NCBI GenBank assembly: GCA_017987895.1
Contig: JAGNSU010000010.1
Location: 2,761 to 66,760, forward strand
Source of the DNA: Flavobacteriales bacterium
GTDB taxonomy: Bacteria; Bacteroidota; Bacteroidia; Flavobacteriales_F; PHOS-HE28
Reading direction: 5' to 3'
DNA: 64,000 nt
This document shows, one piece after another, positions 1-8,356 of this stretch (position 1 is the first letter of the stretch; each line of letters opens with the position of its first letter). The position numbers and the translations under genes were made by a program. The notes under the pieces are model-generated. The model had not been told where the DNA came from. It saw nothing but the letters and a program-made list of their open reading frames with translations, and ran no database searches.

Positions 1-1265
1 TCTTCTGCAACAATCAGGCTTTGCGACGCAGCACGGACGGCGGCAACAGCTTCCAGGTGATCGGTACCGGCCTGCCTACGCTGGCGATCACCTACATCGC
101 GATCGATCCTCTGGATCCGGACCTCATATGCGTTACGCTAAGCGGTTTCCTGGAAGGGGAGAAGATCTACAGGAGCACCGATGGCGGTACGACCTGGAAC
201 AATATCAGCGGCAATTTGCCGAACGTGCCGGCGAACACCGTCGTGTTCTCGGGGAGCAACGGTGGTATGTACATCGGCACCGATCTGGGCGTCTTCTACC
301 ACGATGATGATCTCGGGAACTGGCAGCCGTTCTGGCAGAACATGCCGAACACGATCGTGATGGAGTTGGAGATCGACCCCACCGAACAACAACTCTATGC
401 CGCAACCTATGGAAGGGGGATCTGGCGCACGCCGCTCTTCACACCGAGCAATCAGGCACCGGTGGCCGACTTCACCGCGACACCCCTCACGCTGTGCCCC
501 GGTGATCCCGTGCATTTTGAGGATATGGCCTTGGAAGCCGCGCCCGGTTGGACCTGGCAATTCCCGGGTGGCACGCCTTCTACCAGCACCGATGCCGAAC
601 CCGATGTCGTGTATCCCGCGAGCGGCACCTACACTGCGAGCCTCACCTTGAGCAACGCCTTCGGCAACGACACGCACAGCGCGGACATCACCGTGGCCTA
701 TACCGGCGAACGGATCGACGTGGACCTCGTGCTCGATCAATACGGCAAGGAGAGCAGCTGGTCTATCACCGATGATATCGGGAACGTGGTGGCCTACGGC
801 GGCACTTACGATGGCTTACTGAGCGGCACCATGATCGCGGCCTCCACCTGCCTTGCCGATGGCTGCTACACGTTCACCATGCACGATTCCTACGGCGATG
901 GCATGTGCTGCGATAACGGCAACGGCAGCTACTCCGTGTCCGGCAGCGTGCTGGGGCAGATCGTCGCGGGCGGCACCTTCACCATGGAAGAGAGCACGCC
1001 GTTCTGTGTGGACAACAATGTGGTCGTTCCATCGCATACCGCAGCGATCGGCGTTGTGGTGCGCACGCTGGATCACGAAGGGCCATTCGCTCTGCGCACT
1101 ACCGATGTGGACGCTACGTGGACGGTGTATGATGCGATGGGACGGAGGCTCTTCACATCACAGGCGCACGGGCAGGAGGCGCTCATTGATCTGCGCGCCC
1201 ACGCTACCGGTAGCTACATCGCCCTCAGCGCGCAACACGGTGCGGTGCGGTTGATGCGGCCTTGA
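1..1265 (+). CDS. Secreted BNR/PKD-domain protein, C-terminal part (5' truncated)
   Basis: The reading frame is open to the left window edge (codons run from base 3), so this is the C-terminal part of a larger protein. The visible part starts with sortilin/BNR-type beta-propeller repeats (RRSTDGGNSF, YRSTDGGTTW, then YAATYGRGIW), as in secreted sialidase or xyloglucanase-like proteins. A PKD domain follows (PVADFTATP to about residue 230). Next comes a module with GCYTFTMHDSYGDGMCCDNG that also occurs in the 2084-residue protein near 49.8 kb. The last ~70 residues (VYDAMGRRLF ... SYIALSAQ) look like a divergent T9SS type A sorting domain. The protein is likely exported to the surface; its substrate is unknown. 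Confidence 0.8.
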   Translation, partial: FCNNQALRRSTDGGNSFQVIGTGLPTLAITYIAIDPLDPDLICVTLSGFLEGEKIYRSTDGGTTWNNISGNLPNVPANTVVFSGSNGGMYIGTDLGVFYHDDDLGNWQPFWQNMPNTIVMELEIDPTEQQLYAATYGRGIWRTPLFTPSNQAPVADFTATPLTLCPGDPVHFEDMALEAAPGWTWQFPGGTPSTSTDAEPDVVYPASGTYTASLTLSNAFGNDTHSADITVAYTGERIDVDLVLDQYGKESSWSITDDIGNVVAYGGTYDGLLSGTMIAASTCLADGCYTFTMHDSYGDGMCCDNGNGSYSVSGSVLGQIVAGGTFTMEESTPFCVDNNVVVPSHTAAIGVVVRTLDHEGPFALRTTDVDATWTVYDAMGRRLFTSQAHGQEALIDLRAHATGSYIALSAQHGAVRLMRP

Positions 1266-1333
1266 GCGAGCGCGGGGCCGAGTGGGCATGTGATCCATTT
1301 GGAAGTCGGGAGACTTCCGAAGAGCTTTGGGCT

Positions 1334-2887
1334 ATGTGCAATGGGCGATGGCGTCGATCTCTGCGGTGGGTGGTGATATGCCTTGTTCTTGGGCTGATGT
1401 CCACGTCCTATGGGCAATCCATCATGCGACGGTACGATGCAGCGAACCAAATGCTGGCCGAAACTGGTTTCGGCATTGAGCACGCTACAGGAGGAGGCTA
1501 TTGGCTTGTCATCGGGTCCCACTTCATCCATGATTCCGTGCAGTACAGTTCGGTGGTGATGCTACTTCACCTGGATGCCAATGGGAATGCGATCGATACG
1601 GCTCAGGTAGTTCTACCTCCACGGGCGATGTTCCCTGGATTATCCAATACATCCTTCGAACTCTCCGGAGGAGGCGTAGGAATTGGCGGAAGTTCCGTCG
1701 ATCCTGACGGTACCATACGTCCTACGTTGTACTTGTTCGATGAGCAGGGCAATTCCACGCTGGTTCAGGAGTATGGTGCCCCGCTTGAAGAATGGATCGG
1801 TCGGCAAGGCAAACAAACACCAGATGCAGGCTTTGTTATCTGCGGAGAAACCAGCACTTCAGGGGTTGCCCTCGATGGATTCCTGCTGAAGATCGATAGC
1901 CTTGGGAATGAGCAATGGTTAAAGACCTACGGCCTTCCGAATGGCAATGAGTTTATCAGTTCCGTGGACCTCGCACCTGGCGGGGGCTACTATCTGGGTG
2001 GTGCACAATCACCATACGGGAATAACTATGATCAATGGATACTCCGGATCGATTCGGTCGGCGACGTCGTTTGGCAGGATATCTATGGTGGGCCGTTTCA
2101 GGACGGATGGTTCGCGAGCATCACAACGGCTGCTGACTCGAACGTTCTTGTGGCTACAGGTTGGGCTCAGAACAATTTCGGATCGAGCCGTCTTGGCCTT
2201 GCCAAAGTTGACAGTGCCGCAGACCTGTTGTGGTCGAAAATGTATGATGCACCTGCTCAGATGGCCAGTTTGTTGTCGGTGAAAGAAATCGAGCCTGGCG
2301 GTGATTTAATAGCTACAGGCGGGAGTTACAGGCCAGAATTCATATACATACAGGGCGTGCTACTGCGCACCACTGATGAAGGCGATAGTCTATGGATGCG
2401 GTACTATCACTACTACGATAGCCTGTGGATGGAAGGAGAGGGCCTTTTGCATGACGTTCTGCCGACCGCGGATGGTGGATTTATTGCGACTGGAGCCGCT
2501 TATGGTACGGGCAACCCTTACGACCCGCCTGCATACGGCCAGGATACCTGGGTGGTGAAAGTGGACAGCATGGGCTGTTTGGAACCCGGCTGCCATTTGA
2601 TCACGGGCCTGCAAAGCCAGGCGACCAATTTGCGCGGGGCGCTCGCCGTGGCGCCTAACCCGGCGAGCGATGTGGTGCGGCTTACCTGGGAGTTACCCGA
2701 TGGACTGGTTGGTAGTGCACAGTTGTCGGTTGTCAGTGCGCAAGGGCAACTGGTGCGCACCGTGCCGATCGCACTCGCTGACAAGATTTGTTCGCTGGAT
2801 GTGTCCAGCTATGCGGCCGGCCTCTACAACCTGCACTTGGTGGTGGATGGGCAGTGGGTGAGCGGGGTGAAGGTGGTGATCGAGTAA
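1334..2887 (+). CDS. T9SS type A sorting domain-containing secreted protein (beta-propeller-like)
   Basis: The ATG at 1334 gives a basic N-terminus followed by a hydrophobic signal peptide (VVICLVLGLMSTSYGQ). An upstream TTG at 1262 overlaps the previous gene and would precede the signal peptide with an unlikely 24-residue extension. The body holds repeats of the type GGGYYLGG / DGGFIATG / LLKIDSLGNEQW, typical of secreted propellers in Bacteroidota. The C-terminus (VAPNPASDVVRLTW ... SSYAAGLYNLHLVVDGQW) is a T9SS type A sorting domain. Its architecture resembles the three tandem proteins at 31.7-36.9 kb. Function beyond surface localisation is unknown. Confidence 0.85.
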   Translation: MCNGRWRRSLRWVVICLVLGLMSTSYGQSIMRRYDAANQMLAETGFGIEHATGGGYWLVIGSHFIHDSVQYSSVVMLLHLDANGNAIDTAQVVLPPRAMFPGLSNTSFELSGGGVGIGGSSVDPDGTIRPTLYLFDEQGNSTLVQEYGAPLEEWIGRQGKQTPDAGFVICGETSTSGVALDGFLLKIDSLGNEQWLKTYGLPNGNEFISSVDLAPGGGYYLGGAQSPYGNNYDQWILRIDSVGDVVWQDIYGGPFQDGWFASITTAADSNVLVATGWAQNNFGSSRLGLAKVDSAADLLWSKMYDAPAQMASLLSVKEIEPGGDLIATGGSYRPEFIYIQGVLLRTTDEGDSLWMRYYHYYDSLWMEGEGLLHDVLPTADGGFIATGAAYGTGNPYDPPAYGQDTWVVKVDSMGCLEPGCHLITGLQSQATNLRGALAVAPNPASDVVRLTWELPDGLVGSAQLSVVSAQGQLVRTVPIALADKICSLDVSSYAAGLYNLHLVVDGQWVSGVKVVIE

Positions 2888-3037
2888 CGCGTTCGCGGGG
2901 ATCAGCGCCGAGAGCGAAGCTCGAGGAGATGGCCGAAGCGATCTCTCATTCGTGCGAAGGATCATGCCCGGCGGAAGATGATCCCGCACGGATCCAATAA
3001 GATCGCTTCGCGCCGAGGACGGACGCTCGCGAACGCG
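2888..3037. repeat. Imperfect inverted repeat between convergent genes
   Basis: Two pairs of complementary arms are nested around a centre near 2970: cgcgttcgcg (2888-2897) with cgcgaacgcg (3028-3037), and cgaagcgatct (2934-2944) with agatcgcttcg (3000-3010). The structure starts right after the stop of the 1334 gene and lies upstream of the stop of the minus-strand gene at 3081. It could act as a bidirectional terminator or be a degenerate palindromic element. No coding content is seen. Confidence 0.6.
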
Positions 3038-3080
3038 GGTGGGAGTTGATACCGACGAACAACGATGCACGGTGGACTGC

Positions 3081-4415
3081 TCAAGGCTTCGGGAATACCA
3101 CCTCGTATAGATCGTCCTCGCCTTCGCCCCCCGGGCGGAAGGAACTGAAGTAGCCTTTGCTGCCATCGCCCACCAACACCATGAACAGGTCGTCGTCCGG
3201 TGAGTTGATCGGCCAACCGAGGTTCTCCGGCTTGCTCCAACGGCCGTCCGTCCACGAGGAGCGGAACACATCGTAGCCGCCCATGCTGGTGTGGCCCTTG
3301 CTGCTGAAATAGATGGTGGCGCCATCGCCCTGCACGAAGATGCCGTCCTCGTCGAACCGGGAATTGACATCGGGGCCCAGGTTCTCGGCTTCCTTCCAGG
3401 CTTTCGCGTTGGCGTCCCACGCGCTGCGGTAGATGTCCTGTCCGCCCAGGCCGCCTTCGCGGTCGCTCACGAAATAGAGCCACTTGCCATCCTGGCTGTA
3501 GCACGCGCTGCTCTCGTGGAACTTGGTGTTGATGGCCGTGCCGAAGGGTTCCGGTGCGCCCCAATTCGAGCCCGCACGTTTGCTCTCGAGCAGGTCGCCG
3601 GTCACCTTCACGTCGCGGTAGATGATCATCCGGTCACCCTCGTGGTCCATGCCCACGGAGGCATCGTTCATTTCGGTGTTCACTGGTGGTGGTAGGGGTT
3701 GCGGTGCGCTCCAAGCCCCGTCCTTCAGCGTGCTGGTGTATACATCCTCGAAGTACTGGTTCGTGCTCTTGTTCACCTTGCCACCGGTGCTGTTCTCCCG
3801 TCGCGAAGTGAACCACATGGTCTGTCCATCGTGCGCGACCACCGCTCCGTAATCGCTGTACACACTGTTGACCCGCGGACCGAGGTTGGTGACCTGTGCG
3901 GAAGTGGGGTTGGCCATCAACGCCTTGCCATTGCGGCATTCGCTCAAGTGCTTCTCGGCTTGATTGTAGACAGGGTTCTCGTCCGGAAGACCCATGCTGC
4001 TGCGTTTGTGCGCTTCGAACTCCCAAATGGCCTCGTCCCATTTCGCGTTCAGCTGTAGTGCCATCCCAGCGAGGTAGTGCGCGCGCGGCACCTGTGGATC
4101 GAGCGTCACCGCCTTCTGGAAGTACGGCATGGCGAGATGCCGTTGCTGACCGTTCAGGTGGCACAAGCCCAGGCGCACGTTCAGGTCCGCGTTGTCCGGG
4201 TTCACCGCGTAGGCCTTCTCGTACAAGGCGATCGCCTGCCCGTAGTCCTTGCCACCGGCCTGCGCGAACTTTTCCGCGGCTTTCATGGCCGTGAGCGCTT
4301 CCTCCAGTTTCGCCTTGTCGGCGATATGCTCCTTGTCGAAGGGCACGTTGCCCTGTGCCCACGCCGGTGCGGTGGAGAGCGCGAGAGAGCAGAGCAGTGT
4401 GGCGCGAAGCATCAT
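3081..4415 (-). CDS. TPR and PD40 (WD40-like) repeat protein, OmpA-family relative without OmpA domain
   Basis: Starting at the ATG at 4415 (a second ATG follows at once) gives about 444 residues with a signal peptide (MMLRATLLCSLALSTAPAWAQ). TPR-like helices follow (EKAYAVNPDNADLNVRLGLC; PYFQKAVTLDPQVPRAHYLAG). The C-terminal half carries PD40 beta-propeller motifs (MWFTSRREN, LYFVSDREGGLGGQDIY, IYFSSKGHTSMGGYDVF, GYFSSFRPGGEGEDDLYEV). In Bacteroidota such TPR-PD40 proteins are often followed by an OmpA peptidoglycan-binding domain, as in PorE of the T9SS; that domain is absent here. A periplasmic or outer-membrane scaffold role is inferred. Confidence 0.85.
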   Translation of the reverse strand: MMLRATLLCSLALSTAPAWAQGNVPFDKEHIADKAKLEEALTAMKAAEKFAQAGGKDYGQAIALYEKAYAVNPDNADLNVRLGLCHLNGQQRHLAMPYFQKAVTLDPQVPRAHYLAGMALQLNAKWDEAIWEFEAHKRSSMGLPDENPVYNQAEKHLSECRNGKALMANPTSAQVTNLGPRVNSVYSDYGAVVAHDGQTMWFTSRRENSTGGKVNKSTNQYFEDVYTSTLKDGAWSAPQPLPPPVNTEMNDASVGMDHEGDRMIIYRDVKVTGDLLESKRAGSNWGAPEPFGTAINTKFHESSACYSQDGKWLYFVSDREGGLGGQDIYRSAWDANAKAWKEAENLGPDVNSRFDEDGIFVQGDGATIYFSSKGHTSMGGYDVFRSSWTDGRWSKPENLGWPINSPDDDLFMVLVGDGSKGYFSSFRPGGEGEDDLYEVVFPKP

Positions 4416-4525
4416 GAGGGCGGTGGTTTTGGGCGGGGGACTGTTCACAGGTCGCCGGATCGGTCCCGGCAAAGGTGGGAGCGGCGGCTAATTTCGCCAC
4501 GCCGCATCAAGGCGCTTTTCAAACC

Positions 4526-5674
4526 ATGGCCATTAAGAAGTCCGCAGCGAAAGGAACGAAGAAGGGGACCACCGCCACCGCAGCGCCCAAACAGAAGAGT
4601 ATCCTGGGCCCCGCCTCGCTGGAGTTCCTTACCAGTTACTTGAACAATGCCAGTCCCACCGGCTTCGAAGCCAGTGGCCAACGCCTTTGGCTGGACTATC
4701 TCAAGCCCTACATCGATGACCACTTCACCGATGTGTACGGCACGGCAGTGGGTGTGATCAATCCGAAGGCCAAGTTCAAGGTGGTGATCGAGGCGCATGC
4801 CGACGAGATCAGCTGGTTCGTGCATTACATCACGAAGGAAGGGTTCATCTACGTGCGACGCAACGGCGGTAGCGATCACCTCATCGCCCCCAGCAAGCGG
4901 GTGAACATCCATACGGACAAGGGCATCGTGAAGGCCATCTTCGGCTGGCCCGCCATCCATGTGCGCAACGGCAAGACCGAGGTGACACCCACCTTGGAGA
5001 ACATCTTCCTGGATTGTGGCTGCAAGAACAAGGAGGAGGTCGAGAAGCTCGGCGTTCACGTGGGCTGCGTGATCACCTACGAGGATGAGTTCATGGTGCT
5101 GAACGGAAAACATTTTACCGGACGCGCCTTGGACAACCGCATGGGCGGCTTCATGATCGCGGAGGTGGCCCGCCTGATCAAGCAGGAGAAAACGAAGTTG
5201 CCCTTCGGTCTCTACATCACCAACAGTGTGCAGGAGGAAGTGGGCCTGCGTGGCGCGGAGATGATCGTGGAGCGCATCCGCCCGGATATCGCCATCGTGA
5301 CCGACGTGACGCACGATACGCAGACGCCGATGATGAACAAGATCGCCAACGGCGATGTGGCCTGCGGAAGCGGTCCGGTGTTGAGCTACGGCCCGGCCGT
5401 TCACAACAACCTGCTGAAGCTGGTGATCGATGCCGCGAACAAGGCGAAGATCCCTTTTCAACGCGCCGCGGTGAGCCGCGCGACGGGCACGGATACCGAT
5501 GCCTTCGCATACGGCGCTGCAGGCGTGCCCAGTGCCTTGATCAGCCTCCCGCTGCGCTACATGCACACCACCGTGGAAACCGTCCACCGCGACGATGTGG
5601 AGAGCGTGATCCGCTTGATCCACGCCAGCTTGCGCGAGATCCGCGACGGCCACGACCTCCGTTACATCAAGTAG
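4526..5674 (+). CDS. M42 family metallopeptidase (glutamyl/lysyl aminopeptidase type)
   Basis: This is a di-metal aminopeptidase expected to remove N-terminal residues from peptides in the cytoplasm. The M42 signatures appear in order: EAHADE (metal His at about residue 91), GRALDNR, the catalytic QEEVGLRGA, DVTHD, and a late metal His in YMHTTVE. The ATG at 4526 (MAIKKSAAKG) is preferred over an in-frame upstream start at 4475, which lies in the region divergent from the PD40 gene. The first ~25 residues are Lys/Ala/Thr-rich, unusual for the family. A membrane-protein gene starts 13 bases downstream, so co-transcription is likely. Confidence 0.93.
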   Translation: MAIKKSAAKGTKKGTTATAAPKQKSILGPASLEFLTSYLNNASPTGFEASGQRLWLDYLKPYIDDHFTDVYGTAVGVINPKAKFKVVIEAHADEISWFVHYITKEGFIYVRRNGGSDHLIAPSKRVNIHTDKGIVKAIFGWPAIHVRNGKTEVTPTLENIFLDCGCKNKEEVEKLGVHVGCVITYEDEFMVLNGKHFTGRALDNRMGGFMIAEVARLIKQEKTKLPFGLYITNSVQEEVGLRGAEMIVERIRPDIAIVTDVTHDTQTPMMNKIANGDVACGSGPVLSYGPAVHNNLLKLVIDAANKAKIPFQRAAVSRATGTDTDAFAYGAAGVPSALISLPLRYMHTTVETVHRDDVESVIRLIHASLREIRDGHDLRYIK

Positions 5675-5687
5675 TGGTCCTCAACGC

Positions 5688-6371
5688 ATGAAGCTGCGGC
5701 TGGACGACAACACCCGCTCCGCGCTGCACTTCCTGCTGCTGGCCGTGGGCGTGCTCGGCGCGTTCCGGTTGGCGTATATGGCCTTTCTAAGCGGGACCCG
5801 TGCCGTGGGCCCCGATGCCGCTGCGCTGGAACCTTGGCGCCACGGCTATCTGTTGCACGATCCCTACGCGGTGGTGCGCGCAAGTACCACGCTACCCGAA
5901 CGCCTCGCCTGGGTCTTCCTCTATGCCATCGTGGGCGGCTTCGTCGTCTATCTCCTTGCATCGTTCCTCGCACGGTCGTTGCGCCATGCCGACGCGCGCT
6001 ATCCGGTGATCGCGGGTCGCATCGCCGGTGGTGTGGTTCTCCTGCTCGCAACGGCCGGGGCGTTGTGGTGGCCACCGCAGGAAGTTTGGCCGGACCGCAC
6101 AACACGGGAATGGAAGGTGGTCCAGCGCGGTTCACTTCCCGGCGACCTCACCCTACCATGGACGCGACAGGCGCTCGCGCTGCCCTTCGGCGAGGTGGGG
6201 GCGATCGACATGGATAGGGCGCCGGAAGGGGAGGTGGCTCTGATCGCAGCGGGCCCCTTCGGGACCTTTGTTCTCGCTGCACAGGCCGAAAGCGCGGACC
6301 CCATGCTGGACGAGGCCGCAGCGCAACGTGCCATTGGAGCGCTAAGCGCCCGGGTGGCCAACGAGCCTTGA
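5688..6371 (+). CDS. Hypothetical membrane protein
   Basis: This is a 227-residue protein with three probable membrane helices (LHFLLLAVGVLGAFRLAYMAFL, LAWVFLYAIVGGFVVYLLASFL, AGRIAGGVVLLLATAGALWW). A soluble C-terminal region of about 100 residues follows and contains a hydrophobic stretch around GPFGTFVLAAQ. No family was recognised. It starts 13 bases after the M42 peptidase and precedes the GNAT gene by 44 bases in the same direction. Confidence 0.75.
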   Translation: MKLRLDDNTRSALHFLLLAVGVLGAFRLAYMAFLSGTRAVGPDAAALEPWRHGYLLHDPYAVVRASTTLPERLAWVFLYAIVGGFVVYLLASFLARSLRHADARYPVIAGRIAGGVVLLLATAGALWWPPQEVWPDRTTREWKVVQRGSLPGDLTLPWTRQALALPFGEVGAIDMDRAPEGEVALIAAGPFGTFVLAAQAESADPMLDEAAAQRAIGALSARVANEP

Positions 6372-6415
6372 TCGTACTGGACCCGCTCGCTCCCGCTCCC
6401 TAATTTGCGGAGCCC

Positions 6416-6850
6416 ATGCGCATCGCCTACCTGAAAGCTCCGGATACATGGCCATTGCGCCACCTGGTGCTGCGTCCGCACCAGCCGATCGAGGAGTGCG
6501 ATTATCCCAACGATCGCAATCCGGACAGCTTCCACCTGGGTGCTTTCAGCAAGAACGAGTTGATCGCCATCGCTTCGTTCTATAAGGAACGAAAGGACGG
6601 CTTGACCGGCTGGATCCAATACCGCCTGCGCGGCATGGCCGTACACCCGGATCAGCGCGGCAAGGGCGTAGGGGGGAAGCTGCTCGTGTTCGGCTTTGAC
6701 CATCTGCGCGACCTGAAGGCCGATCTGCTCTGGTGCAATGCGCGCGATAATGCGAAGGGCTTCTACCTTGCGCATGGCATGGAGGTGCATGGTCCCCCTT
6801 TCACCATCGAAGGCATCGGCGAGCATCAGCTGATGTTCCGCCGCCTATGA
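6416..6850 (+). CDS. GNAT family N-acetyltransferase
   Basis: This is a 144-residue single GNAT domain. The acetyl-CoA-binding motif A is visible as AVHPDQRGKGVGGKLL (about residues 80-95), followed by LWCNARDNAKGFYLAHGMEV, the typical GNAT beta4-alpha4 region with a Tyr. The substrate is unknown; the family acetylates amines of small molecules or protein termini using acetyl-CoA. The stop overlaps the start of the next gene (ATGA at 6847), indicating translational coupling. Confidence 0.9.
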   Translation: MRIAYLKAPDTWPLRHLVLRPHQPIEECDYPNDRNPDSFHLGAFSKNELIAIASFYKERKDGLTGWIQYRLRGMAVHPDQRGKGVGGKLLVFGFDHLRDLKADLLWCNARDNAKGFYLAHGMEVHGPPFTIEGIGEHQLMFRRL

Positions 6851-8247
6851 GGCGCGGGTCGACCGATGCCTTCGTCGTTATCGCGCTGTTGCTCCTGTGC
6901 GGGGTGGTGCGTGCCTTGTTCATCGGCCTGAACGAACTCGCCCATGATGAGCCTTTCACGCTCTACTGGGCGCATCGCCCCTTGAGTGAGCTCTTCGCGC
7001 AACTGCGCGCGGAGAACAATCCGCCGCTGCACTTCCTGCTGGTGAAAGTGTGGCTGCCGATCGCGGGATGGGACGTCACCCTGCTGCGCATGCCCTCCGC
7101 GTTGTTCAGTGCGCTTACCGTCTGGCCCCTGTTCCTGCTGGGCCGCGAGCTCGGTGGAAGGCTGGTCGGTTTCACGGCGGCCTTGCTCTTCACTTGTAGC
7201 AGCTACCATCAAGGGTTCGCCCATGAGGTCCGTGCGTACACGTTGTTCGCCTTGCTGGCCGCTGTGGGCATGTGGCAATTGGCGCGGATAGCGCGAAAGG
7301 AGGATCCGCCGCATTGGGGTTGGCTCGCCGCCGTGAACATCGCGATGGTCTATACGCACTTCTTCGGCTGGACCATGCTGGGCGTTCAGGCCCTGTGCGT
7401 GCTCCTGATCAAGGACCTGCGCACCGCCCGGCGCGGATGGCTGCTGGCGACGGGTGCCACCTTGCTCGCCTATGCGCCTTATGCCGTGGTCTTCGCACAA
7501 CGGCTCGCCACCAGCGTTTCGGAAGGCACATGGCTTACGGCGCCCGAGCCTGAGGAGATCTACAACATGATCTGGCGTTGGAGCAATGCGCCGGTGATCG
7601 CGGTCCTTCTTCTGCTCGTGATCGTTGCCGTGTCCGCGCAGCGCCGGGGACGCACCACGTTCTGGGCGATGGGCTTGTGCTGGACCTTGGTGCTGCTGCT
7701 GGGCATGTTCGCCGCTTCGTTCATCGCCCCCATGTTCCTGGACCGCTACCTGATCCACGCGAGCCTGGGTTTCTACCTGCTCGCCGCCTACGCCTTGCAT
7801 CATGCCTTCCCGCAGCGAACACCTGGTTTGGTCCTCGCCGGCGCGGCGGTGGTGGCGATGGCCTTCACCTTCGAGCCCGATCGATCCAACGGGTTGCGCC
7901 CCAGCCGCGTACGAGCGGTGGTGGAGGCCATGGGCAAAGGAGCGGTCCCTGTGCTCATAGCGCCCCCGTGGTACGCCATCACCTATGCGTGGTACTTGGA
8001 CCCCTCCTTGTACCGCGACCCCGCCACGTTGGAGCACGCGCTGGCCGGCAGGGATATCCACGCGGTGCGCGATGCGACCGAATTGCCCACCACGATCGGT
8101 AGCGCCGATACCGTGATGGTGGTGGACGCCTGGAGCGCCCTCACCGATCCTGAGGGCAGCATCGACGAACGGTTGCGCGCCACCCACCCTCAGGTGGATG
8201 AGGTGGAGGCGGACGACCATGTGTTCGTCCGCCGGTACCGGCGTTAG
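6847..8247 (+). CDS. Glycosyltransferase family 39 / ArnT-like integral membrane protein
   Basis: This is a 466-residue polytopic membrane protein. Its N-terminal part has HDEPFTLYWAHRPLSEL and NNPPLHFLL, the acidic loop and proline-rich motif of GT-C lipid-linked sugar transferases (GT39/PMT, ArnT). About ten hydrophobic segments follow up to ~residue 340, then a soluble C-terminal domain. It likely transfers a sugar from a polyprenyl-phosphate donor to an envelope acceptor; the acceptor cannot be told from sequence. It overlaps the GNAT gene by 4 bases. Confidence 0.85.
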   Translation: MRRGSTDAFVVIALLLLCGVVRALFIGLNELAHDEPFTLYWAHRPLSELFAQLRAENNPPLHFLLVKVWLPIAGWDVTLLRMPSALFSALTVWPLFLLGRELGGRLVGFTAALLFTCSSYHQGFAHEVRAYTLFALLAAVGMWQLARIARKEDPPHWGWLAAVNIAMVYTHFFGWTMLGVQALCVLLIKDLRTARRGWLLATGATLLAYAPYAVVFAQRLATSVSEGTWLTAPEPEEIYNMIWRWSNAPVIAVLLLLVIVAVSAQRRGRTTFWAMGLCWTLVLLLGMFAASFIAPMFLDRYLIHASLGFYLLAAYALHHAFPQRTPGLVLAGAAVVAMAFTFEPDRSNGLRPSRVRAVVEAMGKGAVPVLIAPPWYAITYAWYLDPSLYRDPATLEHALAGRDIHAVRDATELPTTIGSADTVMVVDAWSALTDPEGSIDERLRATHPQVDEVEADDHVFVRRYRR

Positions 8248-8304
8248 AGCCGTTCATCCCGCCACCGCTCCGATCCTGTCCGATAGTCAACGGTCCATGG
8301 ATCG

Positions 8305-8338
8305 TTGGCTGGACATTCCCGCCGCGGATGCACCTTTG
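8305..8338 (+). promoter_or_regulatory. Putative Bacteroidota-type promoter for the S9 peptidase
   Basis: A TTG at 8305-8307 is followed after 23 bases by CACCTTTG (8331-8338), one base from the Bacteroidota -7 consensus TAnnTTTG. It lies 18 bases before the preferred ATG at 8357, which supports that start. Confidence 0.4.
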
Positions 8339-8356
8339 CGGACCTTAACCCCTCCG

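Noticed and set aside
6826-8220. A 464-codon minus-strand frame opposite the GT39-like gene
   Set aside because: It covers a membrane protein gene with intact motifs; its product is Gln/Gly/Arg/His-rich without domains.
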